Shown here piece after piece: positions 1 to 8,200 of a DNA stretch of 36,171 bases. The stretch is taken from positions 1 through 36,171 of the forward strand of contig CALXGR010000064.1 of assembly GCA_944387885.1 (NCBI GenBank), read 5' to 3'. The notes beneath the pieces were generated by a model that was given only the letters and a program-made list of their open reading frames with translations, ran no database searches and had not been told where the DNA came from. This DNA comes from an uncultured Clostridia bacterium. GTDB lineage: Bacteria; Bacillota; Clostridia; Oscillospirales; Ruminococcaceae. A program made the translations under genes and the position numbers. The first letter of the stretch is position 1; the number at the start of each line of letters is the position of its first letter.

Positions 1-215
1 TTCGAACTGTCCGTGTATTGCCTTTTGATTTTTGTTCTTTCCGTTCTTTCCGCAGTTCTTTCCAAAAGCGGAAAAATTGCTGATTGGAACCGATGGGCGA
101 TTTCTCAGTATTTACGGGCTATTTTTTCAAAAAGCCCGGATTTCATGCGGGTTTGCGGGCGTACAAGGCTGACTGAAATTGACAGGAGAAACCATGTAAT
201 TAACAGACGGCGATA
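1..215. mobile_element. Distal end of a probable integrated element (partial)
   Basis: No convincing gene lies here; the short reading frames have no ribosome binding site and no recognisable protein features. The stretch abuts a tRNA-Ser 3' fragment at 219-277 that has lost its 5' half, the usual sign of the far end of an element integrated into a tRNA gene. Three copies of GTTCTTTCC (34-42, 43-51, 55-63) could be integrase arm-type sites, and a hairpin (CGGGC 115-119 with GCCCG 134-138) lies further in. The integrase and the intact tRNA would be to the left, outside the window. An old, decayed insertion is equally possible. Confidence 0.4.
34..63 (+). repeat. Three direct repeats of GTTCTTTCC
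   Basis: The 9-mer GTTCTTTCC occurs at 34-42, 43-51 and 55-63, two copies abutting and the third offset by 3 bases. Arm-type integrase or excisionase sites near an att core often look like this. It could also be low-complexity pyrimidine-rich sequence. Confidence 0.5.
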
Positions 216-218
216 AAA

Positions 219-277
219 CTCGAAATCTCGTAGGGTGCGAAAGCATCGCCAGGGTTCGAATCCCTGCTGCTCCGCCA
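219..277 (+). other. 3' fragment of tRNA-Ser(CGA), probable att site
   Basis: Visible parts are an anticodon loop CTCGAAA (219-225, anticodon CGA), the 3' anticodon stem TCTCG, a long class-II variable arm, the T arm (CAGGG 250-254, TTCGAAT loop, CCCTG 262-266), the 3' acceptor strand CTGCTCC, discriminator G and encoded CCA (275-277). The 5' half is absent: upstream there is no CGAGA to pair the anticodon stem, no D arm and no GGAGCAG acceptor strand. Loss of everything 5' of the anticodon loop matches the crossover core of many tRNA-targeting integrases. It is therefore not a functional tRNA; a degenerate tRNA pseudogene is the alternative. Confidence 0.75.
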
Positions 278-280
278 TGT

Positions 281-312
281 CGCTGCAAGCAGTTCGCTTG
301 CGGCGATTTTTT
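281..312 (+). terminator. Intrinsic terminator after the tRNA fragment
   Basis: CGCTGCAAGC (281-290) pairs with GCTTGCGGCG (296-305) with one wobble, followed by six T. This is probably the original terminator of the chromosomal tRNA-Ser gene, which supports the chromosome resuming here. Confidence 0.8.
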
Positions 313-555
313 GTAAAAAGGCTTTGTGCTCCTATGCCGCTGCGGTGCCTTCTTTACCGGTGAGTCAACAAATTTCAAAGTATACTGTAAGTCCCGAAAA
401 ATGCGTTCAAGAAGCAACGCATTCAGATATTGGCTTCCGTGTCAAATCCATTGCTAAGACTTACCTCATTTTTGCAAAAGAGCAATCGAAAACATAAAAA
501 ATTTTCTTGAGGAAACAAGCAACACTTTGTAAAGTTAAATACTGAACAATAGAAC
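313..555 (+). promoter_or_regulatory. Leader region with candidate promoter of the B12 operon
   Basis: No gene is supported in this stretch. The best promoter is TTGAGG (507-512), a 17-base spacer and TAAAGT (530-535), which would start transcription near 542, just ahead of the riboswitch aptamer at 558. The match to consensus is moderate. Confidence 0.45.
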
Positions 556-716
556 GAATACAGGTGCCAGCTTTTGGCTGGTTAAAAGGGAAGCAGGTTT
601 GATTCCTGCGCGGTCCCGCCGCTGTGATGGACGAGTTGCCGTGTATACCACTGAACGATTTATGTTTGGGAAGGGCACGGCCGCAATGACGCCTGAGCCA
701 GAATACCTGCCTGTAT
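556..716 (+). promoter_or_regulatory. Cobalamin riboswitch aptamer
   Basis: The cobalamin-family order of conserved blocks is present: AGGTGCC, TTAAAAGGGAAG, the B12-box-like GCGCGGTCCCGCCGCTGTGATG, CCACTG, GGGAAGG, and a closing GAGCCAGAATACCTGCC. The outer helix is exact: ATACAGG 558-564 pairs with CCTGTAT 710-716. The region between CCACTG and GAGCCAG suggests the larger adenosylcobalamin type, but selectivity cannot be read from sequence. It precedes an ECF transporter operon and an intrinsic terminator at 774-811, so corrinoid should switch the operon off by termination. Confidence 0.93.
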
Positions 717-773
717 CCGAAAGAATGGCTTGCTGACGATGGATCGGCATTGCCATGGCTTTTTGTTGCCAAA

Positions 774-811
774 AACAGGGCCGTGGTATATTGCCGCGGT
801 CCTGTTTTTTT
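774..811 (+). terminator. Riboswitch expression-platform terminator
   Basis: The 5' arm (774-786) pairs with the 3' arm (794-806) over 13 bp with two G-U wobbles around a 7-base loop, followed by five further T. It sits between aptamer and ecfT. The octamer CGCGGTCC in the 3' arm (795-802) also occurs in the aptamer core (609-616), which offers a rival partner for the 5' arm. Confidence 0.85.
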
Positions 812-846
812 GTGTCAGAATCCTTTTGAGAAGGAGTTGAAATCAG

Positions 847-1752
847 ATGCATCTACCGGAAAACGGATTGGGCGGACAGGGCGAATTCGGTACCTGCCAT
901 CCCCTGGTGACCGCCGGTTTCTTTTTTGCCGCCGCCGGAATCACCATGTTTTCCATGTCTCCGGTGTTTTTGGGGCTTTCGCTGGCTGCTGCCGTCAGCT
1001 ATACCACCGTACTGCAGGGGTGGCGCTCACTGGGGAAAAACCTGGGGCTGACGGCTTCCATTGTGGTCCTGATGAGCCTGATCAACGGCTTTTTCACCCA
1101 CGACGGCGATACTGTTCTGTTTTATATTAACAGCAACCGCATCACCGCCGAGGGCTTTTTCTACGGTGCTTGGGCCGGGGTAATGCTGGCCGCCGTCATG
1201 CTGTGGTTCAGCTGCTTTGGCATCCTGATGACCAGTGACCGGCTGATCTATCTGTTCGGGCGGGCTGCGCCGGTGTGCGGTCTGGTAGTAGCCATGATTT
1301 TTCGTTATATTCCCCTTTTGCGCCGCCGCTTTGCCGTCATCCACGCCGGTCAGCGGTGTATGGGCAAAACAACATCCGGCGCACTGGAACGGGCCAGACA
1401 ACGGGTGAAGGAGGGCTCCATCCTGGTGGCCTGGTCCCTGGAAAGCTCCATCGACACTGCCGATTCCATGGCGGCCCGTGGGTATGGCCTGCACGGGCGC
1501 ACCAGCTTCCACCTGTTCCGGTTGGAAAAGCGGGACATCCTGCTGCTCTGCACAATGGGTGTGCTGACACTTGTGCTCTGTGTGGGCGTGGCATGCGGTG
1601 ACACCAGCATGTACTATTATCCCCGTCCGGTCTGGCCTGCCTGGCAAAGTCAGATTCTATATTTACTGTGCTTTGCGGCGCTGCTGGCGGTGCCGTTCTG
1701 CGTGGACCTGCAAGGAGGACTTCGATGGAAACAATACGATTTGAAGGTGTAA
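847..1752 (+). CDS. ecfT: ECF transporter transmembrane (T) component, CbiQ family
   Basis: This 301-residue membrane protein is the coupling component that links the ATPases to the substrate-binding S protein. It has several hydrophobic segments, a charged cytoplasmic stretch, and an ARGYG sequence (the second Ala-Arg-Gly coupling motif of EcfT proteins) at the end of that stretch. Length fits the family (about 260-300). AAGGAG lies 9-10 bases before ATG. It is the first gene after the cobalamin riboswitch, so corrinoid is the expected cargo. Its 3' end overlaps the ATPase gene by 28 bases, indicating translational coupling. It could in principle be shared by other S proteins, but the dedicated riboswitch argues for a corrinoid-specific module. 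Confidence 0.9.
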   Translation: MHLPENGLGGQGEFGTCHPLVTAGFFFAAAGITMFSMSPVFLGLSLAAAVSYTTVLQGWRSLGKNLGLTASIVVLMSLINGFFTHDGDTVLFYINSNRITAEGFFYGAWAGVMLAAVMLWFSCFGILMTSDRLIYLFGRAAPVCGLVVAMIFRYIPLLRRRFAVIHAGQRCMGKTTSGALERARQRVKEGSILVAWSLESSIDTADSMAARGYGLHGRTSFHLFRLEKRDILLLCTMGVLTLVLCVGVACGDTSMYYYPRPVWPAWQSQILYLLCFAALLAVPFCVDLQGGLRWKQYDLKV

Positions 1753-3395
1753 GTTTCACCTATCCGCTGAGCCAGCGCCCGGCACTGCAGGATGTATCGC
1801 TGACCATACACCCCGGCGAATTCGTGGTAATATGCGGAAAATCCGGATGCGGAAAAAGCACCTTTCTTCGCCAGATCAAAAAAGAACTTACTCCCTATGG
1901 CCGCACAGAAGGCCGGGTGCTGTACGGGAACGTGCCCATCGCCCAGCTGCCCCCACGCAAAAGCGCCGCCGCCTTTGGTTTTGTAATGCAGAACCCGGAC
2001 AGCCAGTTGGTGACCGACAAGGTATGGCACGAGCTGGCCTTCGGGCTGGAGAACCTGGGCCTCCCCCGTGCCGCCATCAAGCGGCGGGTGGCTGAGATGG
2101 CCAGCTATTTCGGCATCCTGGACATCCGCCGGGAAGTGTGTGAGCTGTCGGGCGGGCAGAAACAGCTACTGAATCTGGCATCAGTGATGGCAATGCAGCC
2201 CGAGGTCCTGCTGCTGGACGAACCCACCTCCCAGCTGGACCCTATCGCCGCCAGCGACTTTTTGCAGACGGTATACCGCATCAACCGGGAGCTGGGCACC
2301 ACCGTGATCCTGTCGGAGCACCGGCTGGAAGAGGCTTTCCCCCTGGCCGACCGGGTGCTTGTGCTGGACGGCGGTCGGCTGACCGCCTGGGGAACGCCCC
2401 GTGAGGTGGCCTGCATCCTGCAGAGCTGGCCGGGCGGTCCTCACCCCATGTACAGGGGCATGCCTGCTGTAATGCGCATCTTTGAAAATGCACCGCCTCC
2501 TCCCCTCACCCTTCGGGAAGGGCGGCTGCGGCTTGAAACAATGTTGGCTGGCGGGGAGCTTCCCCCCGCCCCGACTCTTTCCGAAATCTCTGCCGCCTGC
2601 CAGGCAGTAGCGGCTATGGAACTGCGGGATGTCTGGTTCCGGTATCAGAGGGGCAGCGAGCCGGTACTGCGGGGGCTTTCCATGCAGGTACGGTGGGGCG
2701 AATGGCTGGCGGTATTGGGCGGCAACGGTGTGGGCAAAAGCACCGCACTAAAGGCGGTGTGCGGAGAAATCAGGCCCCAGCGGGGCAAGGTTCTGGTGGA
2801 CGGCATGGATGTCGCACACGCCACCGACCGTCATCTGTTCAGCGGTCGGCTCGCACTGGTGCCCCAGGACCCGCTGGCACTGTTCACCGAAATCACGGTG
2901 GAGGAGGAACTGTGTGAGGGCATCTCCCATCTGCCTCTTTCCGAAGAGGAAAAACTGCGGCGGGTAAGCGAGATGCTGGAGACAATGGAGATTCCCCACC
3001 TGCGAAGCCAGAATCCCTACGACCTGTCAGGCGGTGAGCAGCAGCGGCTGGCTATTGGAAAGGTATTGCTGACCGGGCCTTCCATCCTGCTGCTGGACGA
3101 GCCCACCAAGGGCCTCGCCCCCTTTTTCAAGCGCACTCTGGGCCTCATCCTCAAACGGCTGCAGAGGGACGGACTGACCATCTGCATGGTGAGTCACGAC
3201 ATAGACTTCTGTGCCGAGCACGCTGACCGCTGTGCCCTGTTCTTTGACGGCGAGGTGGTTTCAGAGGGGGCACCCCACGCCTTTTTTGCCGGCAACCGCT
3301 TTTACACCACCACTGCCAACCAGCTGACACGCCCCTGGCGGCAGGACATCATCACCGTGGAGGAGGCAAAACAATGGCTGCAGGACCTTGTCTGA
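1725..3395 (+). CDS. ecfA: ECF transporter fused double ATPase (EcfA-EcfA')
   Basis: One 556-residue chain holds two ABC ATPase domains, fusing the usual pair of about 280 residues each. Domain 1 has Walker A GKSGCGKST (38-46), signature LSGGQKQ (141-147) and Walker B VLLLDEP (161-167). Domain 2 has Walker A GGNGVGKST (332-340), signature LSGGEQQ (434-440) and Walker B ILLLDEP (454-460). The second D-loop reads KGLAP rather than the common KGLDP, a small oddity in an otherwise intact site. I chose ATG 1725 over a frame opening at 1668 because CAAGGAGG lies 8 bases upstream of it and the homologous region begins there. It overlaps ecfT by 28 bases and the next gene by 22. It should energise corrinoid uptake at the cytoplasmic face. 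Confidence 0.92.
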   Translation: METIRFEGVSFTYPLSQRPALQDVSLTIHPGEFVVICGKSGCGKSTFLRQIKKELTPYGRTEGRVLYGNVPIAQLPPRKSAAAFGFVMQNPDSQLVTDKVWHELAFGLENLGLPRAAIKRRVAEMASYFGILDIRREVCELSGGQKQLLNLASVMAMQPEVLLLDEPTSQLDPIAASDFLQTVYRINRELGTTVILSEHRLEEAFPLADRVLVLDGGRLTAWGTPREVACILQSWPGGPHPMYRGMPAVMRIFENAPPPPLTLREGRLRLETMLAGGELPPAPTLSEISAACQAVAAMELRDVWFRYQRGSEPVLRGLSMQVRWGEWLAVLGGNGVGKSTALKAVCGEIRPQRGKVLVDGMDVAHATDRHLFSGRLALVPQDPLALFTEITVEEELCEGISHLPLSEEEKLRRVSEMLETMEIPHLRSQNPYDLSGGEQQRLAIGKVLLTGPSILLLDEPTKGLAPFFKRTLGLILKRLQRDGLTICMVSHDIDFCAEHADRCALFFDGEVVSEGAPHAFFAGNRFYTTTANQLTRPWRQDIITVEEAKQWLQDLV

Positions 3396-5254
3396 CCCAC
3401 TACCAGGCTGCCGCACGCAAGCGCAGACGGGTGGCGGCGGGACTGATTCTGTTGGTCATCCCGGCGCTGATTGGGATATTTGTGATACTGCTGCACCAGC
3501 AGTATTACATGCCTATGAGCTTTTTGATTCTGGCGCTGACCATCTGTCCTTTTTTTATGGTGTTTGAGCGTCGCCGTCCCCGTGCCCGGGAGGTGGTACT
3601 CATTGCCATGATGTGCGCCATGACCACGGCCAGCCAGGTGGTACTCCACATCTTTTTGCCGGTTCAGATCGGCACTGCGCTCATTATCCTGTCCGGCATT
3701 TCCCTGGGGCCCGAGGCCGGGTTTTTGATTGGGGCGCTGTCACGGCTGGTCTGCAACTTCTATATGGGACAGGGCCCCTGGACTCCCTGGCAGATGTTCT
3801 GCTGGGGCATTCTGGGCTTTCTGGCGGGGTTCGCCTTCCATGTGGGCCAGTCTGAACAACTGCACGCCCGCCGCTTTGCAGTGGTGGCCGGGCCGGTGCT
3901 GACCATGGCATTGGCGCTGGCGGCTGCCGCTGCAGTGGTACTGCTGAGCACGAAGGTAGAGCGTGCCGACTATAACGGTGCGCTCCGCAGTGCCCTGGAG
4001 GATGCCCGCAGCCTGCTGACCGCATGCAGTGAAAAAGCCGGCAACGGTGAAGGACAGTATGCGCCTTTCACCCTGGAACAATACGAGACGGATATTGCCG
4101 CCGCACAGGCAGTGCTGGATGACCAAAACAGCTCCTACACCGCCCGGCAAAGCGTCTATCAGACCCTTTCCGAACAGACCGACCGGATGAAGGATTCCGC
4201 CAACCGTCATGTGGTGACAGCTGACGAGGTGCAGGCTCTGGCCGATGAAGGCAAAACCGGCGAATACACCGTGAGTTGGGAGGGCGGTGAGGTTGCGGTA
4301 CACATTGCTCCCGACACCATCACCGCCCCCGCCGACCTGAACCTGGATATAGGACGTGGCCCCAACATTTCCGTCCTACAGGCCAGCTGCGATGCGGCGG
4401 GGCTGCAGGGGTCGCTGTTCAGTCTCTACCACGATGGAGCCTTCGGCGCCACCGTCACCCTGGATGTGCCGGTGGAGGGCGGTGATTGCACCGGCGCACT
4501 GTATCGCTATGACCCACAGGCGGGCAAGCTGATTCTGCAGGCCGACACCATTGAGGTGACCGGGGGAAAAGCCGTGCTGGAGATGACCCAAGGCGGCGAC
4601 TATCTGCTGGCTCTGCGTGAAACTGCCAAACCCACGGAAACGGCTGCACCGGCTCCCACTGCAGCTCCTTCTCTGGCAGGCGGTATTCAGGGTAGCGGCG
4701 GTGTCCAGAATCCGCCTGCTGCGGGGCAGACAACTCCCCCGCCGGAGTCCTCCGGGAACAACGGCAGCGTATCGTCCCCTGCCCCCACACCTGTTTCTGA
4801 GGTACCTGCTGTTACGCCGCCCCCTTCCCTGCAGCCCTCCGGCACCATTTCGGTGACCCTGGAGATTCGCTGCGATCCTTTGGCACAGGACCCTTCCCGG
4901 CTGAAAGACCCGTCCAAGCAAACATATGTACCGGCCGATGGGACCATTCTGGGTGCCACCACCCTGCAGGTGCGGGAAGCCTCCACGGTGTTTGATGTGC
5001 TGACGGCTGCCTGCCGGGACAACAACATCCAGATCGAATATTCCTATTACAACGGATTTCAGAGTTACTATATTGAGGGCATCAACCATCTGTACGAGTT
5101 CGACGGTGGTCAGGTGAGCGGTTGGCTGTACCGTGTTAACGGAGTATTTCCCTCATACGGCTGCTCAGCCTACACCCTGAAAGAGGGAGACAGCATTGCA
5201 CTGCTCTATACCTGCGACGGCGGAGCCGATGTAGGGAATCCCTGGCCCCAATAA
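3374..5254 (+). CDS. ECF S-type component fused to a DUF4430 (transcobalamin-like) domain
   Basis: This 626-residue protein starts with KRRRV and about six to seven membrane segments (20-193), including GPEAGFLIGALSRL and GPWTPWQMF, which resemble ECF S components. Next come a helical region (about 200-275), a beta-rich region of unknown family (about 280-410), a Pro/Thr/Ala-rich linker (about 415-488) and a C-terminal domain (489-626) with TVFDVLTAAC, SGWLYRVNG and GDSIALLYTCDGG, typical of DUF4430. From memory, DUF4430 corresponds to the C-terminal beta domain of animal intrinsic factor and transcobalamin. It is translated from an overlap with ecfA behind GGAGGAGG. In a cobalamin-riboswitch operon it is best read as a corrinoid permease carrying its own capture domain. 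No experiment on this protein is known to me. Confidence 0.8.
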   Translation: MAAGPCLTHYQAAARKRRRVAAGLILLVIPALIGIFVILLHQQYYMPMSFLILALTICPFFMVFERRRPRAREVVLIAMMCAMTTASQVVLHIFLPVQIGTALIILSGISLGPEAGFLIGALSRLVCNFYMGQGPWTPWQMFCWGILGFLAGFAFHVGQSEQLHARRFAVVAGPVLTMALALAAAAAVVLLSTKVERADYNGALRSALEDARSLLTACSEKAGNGEGQYAPFTLEQYETDIAAAQAVLDDQNSSYTARQSVYQTLSEQTDRMKDSANRHVVTADEVQALADEGKTGEYTVSWEGGEVAVHIAPDTITAPADLNLDIGRGPNISVLQASCDAAGLQGSLFSLYHDGAFGATVTLDVPVEGGDCTGALYRYDPQAGKLILQADTIEVTGGKAVLEMTQGGDYLLALRETAKPTETAAPAPTAAPSLAGGIQGSGGVQNPPAAGQTTPPPESSGNNGSVSSPAPTPVSEVPAVTPPPSLQPSGTISVTLEIRCDPLAQDPSRLKDPSKQTYVPADGTILGATTLQVREASTVFDVLTAACRDNNIQIEYSYYNGFQSYYIEGINHLYEFDGGQVSGWLYRVNGVFPSYGCSAYTLKEGDSIALLYTCDGGADVGNPWPQ

Positions 5255-5281
5255 ACAAAATCCAAAAGGAGGAAGTATAAC

Positions 5282-8200
5282 ATGACGACCACCCCCTGTC
5301 CCCTTTTGCGGAGAACCGTCAGTATCCTGCTGGCCCTGGCAATGATGGTAAGTCTGTGGATACAGACTGTGCCGGTGCTGGCAGTCTCTGAAGGTAACTC
5401 CGGTACAGTGACGGTCTCCATCGAAAAATCACTGGGCAACGGCACCAGCGTTTTTCTGTGTGAACCGGTGCAGGTACACTGCAGTGCCGGCGGCACCATT
5501 AAAATATCCGATGCCTTGAAAGCGGCGTATGCGCCTCAAACCATTTTGGAAGGTTCCATCTACAATGAAATCAAAGTACAGGATGCAACGGCGCCGGGGG
5601 GCGTTCTTGCCGATGAAGGCCGGGATTTTTCCGGAAACCACCGCAGTGATGCACGCTGGCTGGTTCTGTGCGACTCTGTACTTACCGAGGGAAAATTCAA
5701 CCGTCTGAGTCTCTCTGCCAATGCAGGCAGTGTGATCCGGCTGGTCTATACTACGAATGCCGGCACCGATGTGGGATTTGACGGCAATAGGATGACCGTA
5801 AACAAGGATGATCTGCTGGCTCTGATGGCTTCTGTGGATAAAACTCAGCTGGAGATGAATCCCCTTCTGAAAGCGGCCTGGCAGGCAGCCTCTTCCGCTG
5901 CCGTTAACACCATGGCCACACAGTCGGCGGTGAAAGCTGCGCAGGAACAGCTGTATTTTGCGCTGAATCCTCGTATCCCCGCCCAAAGCATTCAGATCAC
6001 CCCCTCCTCACTGACCCTGAATATGGGCAAGCAGGCTGTACTGTCTGCCAAGGTACTGCCCGAGAACACCACCGACAATCTCAGCTGGCGCTCCTTGAAT
6101 GAGAATGTGGCCACCGTCAGCGCAGTCGGCAAGGTGACAGCAGTTTCCGCCGGCATCGCTGTTATTGAGGCCGCTGCCGGTGACATCACCGCCCATCTGC
6201 AGGTGACCGTGACCCTGCCGGAAGTGGAGAGCGTGAGGCTGGACACCACCAGCGCTCAGCTCACCGAAGGTCAGGGCCTGCTGCTGACGGCCACCATTAC
6301 CCCTGCCGAGGCCGCAAACCAGTTGGTTTGGTCCAGCAGTGATTCCGCCGTGGCCAGTGTGTACGATGGTCAGGTGGTGGCGCTCAAGGCCGGTACCGCC
6401 ACCATCACCGCAAGGGCAGGCGGCAAGCAGGCCACTTGTTCCGTTACGATAGAACCCCGTGAGATAGAGGGGACCCCCACTGTATATTTCCGTCACAATG
6501 ACGGACGTATGGTAAAGGTAGACGGAAGTGTGGACCTGACCTTGCTGGACGACGGCAAGTTTGTGCTGGAAGGCTATGAAGGGACCACCTATTGGCAGTT
6601 CAACGACGGCGAGCAGTCCTGGGTGTCCAGCAGCGGCAGTCTGTATCTGCGTGGACTGACCGACGGAATCAAAGGTGGCGTCTACACCTCCAACCCTGAC
6701 TGGGGCGGTGAGCCCATTGTAGAGTTCACTCTGCGTGTGGTAAAGACCCAATTGAGTGAGCTTCGCCTGTATGTGGAAAACAAACAGCCGGACCCTGAGG
6801 AGCCCTTCCAGGCGGCCGGAAGCGCCTATTATGTAGTTACCGCACGGGCCCGTCCCGCCGGGGAGAACCGTCTGGTGGATGTGCCGGGGTATGCTTTTAC
6901 TCTGACAGTGGACGACCCCAGCAAAGGCACCGTCAGCGACTACGACAAAGCCTTTACAGTGGAAAACGGCTGTACCGCCACTTACACTGCAACCATGCGG
7001 GACGGATCGGCCAAGGCGCATTTCACAGCCGTGTCCAGCGAAGTTCCCGCAACCGGGCTGGACATTCGGATGCCCGACAGCTGGCAGATTGACGGCTGGA
7101 ACGGCCTTGGCAGCCAGTACAGCGGCCTTCAGCCCAATATAGCGGATGGCTGTGTGGCATGGGTGGTCCCCTCCAACGCAAGCAACCAGGATTTGAAATG
7201 GGAGGCACTCACCCCCGAAATTGCCTTCTACCAGCCCGAATACAACAACGGCATCGTGCCTGTAAAGGCCGGCACTGCACGGTTTCGGGTAAGCAGTGTG
7301 GAGAATCCTTCTTTCAGTCAGGAATTTTCTATCAACTTTTCCTATCGCTATCCCCTGCAGAGCGCTTCTGCACCGTCTGCCCAGTTGACCCTGAAAAAGG
7401 GCACCGTGCAGGAGTTGGATATCCGGACTGTGCCGGAAAACGCCACCGAGCAGCGGTTTGTGTGGACCTACGACAAGGAAGGGATTATACAGGTGCAGGA
7501 CACCATCACCAGTAGTGATACCAGCAATGCCAACAATCCCCGGACCACTGTACATTCCGTGTATGCCAAGGCGGCAGGCACCGTCACTGTGACCGCCACC
7601 CCCATGGACACTACCGGCGAAGCCGAGCCTATTGTATTTACCGTGACAGTGACCGAAGGCGGAACCGAGGATTCCCAGCTGAAGGCCAAGGCAGAAAATG
7701 GCATTACTCACGGGCAGGCATATATGACCGGAAGCGGCGTGTCCCGCATACAGTACGGTGATGAATGGACCATTTTTTCCATCTTGCGTTCCGGCGGACG
7801 CATCCCGGCCAAGGAACTGGAAGCCTACTATGCCAGCGTCTGCAAGGCAGTGAAAGAAGAGAAGATGATTCCCACTGACCGCGGCCGTGTGGTCATCACC
7901 CTCTTGGTCATGGGCAAAGACCCCACCAATGTGGGCGGCGTGAACCTGATTGAGCAGCTGTACAATGAGCCTGATTTAAAGAACTATCCTTCCAATATGG
8001 TCATGTGGACCCTGATCGCACTGGATGCCGGCCAATTTGAGATACCCAAGGACGCAAAATGGAACCGGGACACCCTGGTAGCCTTGATTCTGCCCTATCA
8101 GAAAGCGGACGGCGGCTTTGGCCTGTCGCTGGAATCCAATATTTCCAGTGTGGATATCACGGCCATGGCCGTGCAGGCGCTGGCGGACTACCGCACCACT

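Noticed and set aside
34..63. CRISPR-like array
   Set aside because: Three 9-base repeats with spacers of 0-3 bases are far too short, and there are no cas genes.
13..216. Plus-strand frame of 67 codons at the left edge
   Set aside because: No ribosome binding site and no recognisable motif; it ends at the tRNA fragment and looks like noncoding attachment-region DNA.
181..277. A complete tRNA gene
   Set aside because: GGAGAAA upstream does not pair with CTGCTCC beyond four bases, and no D arm or 5' anticodon stem exists, so only the 3' part is present.
127..417. Minus-strand frame of 96 codons across the tRNA fragment
   Set aside because: It reads through the complement of the tRNA T arm, a well-known source of spurious proteins, and has no ribosome binding site.
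6008..7711. Minus-strand open frame of 567 codons within the surface protein gene
   Set aside because: Antisense to the Ig-like region of a gene with signal peptide, domains and a good ribosome binding site.
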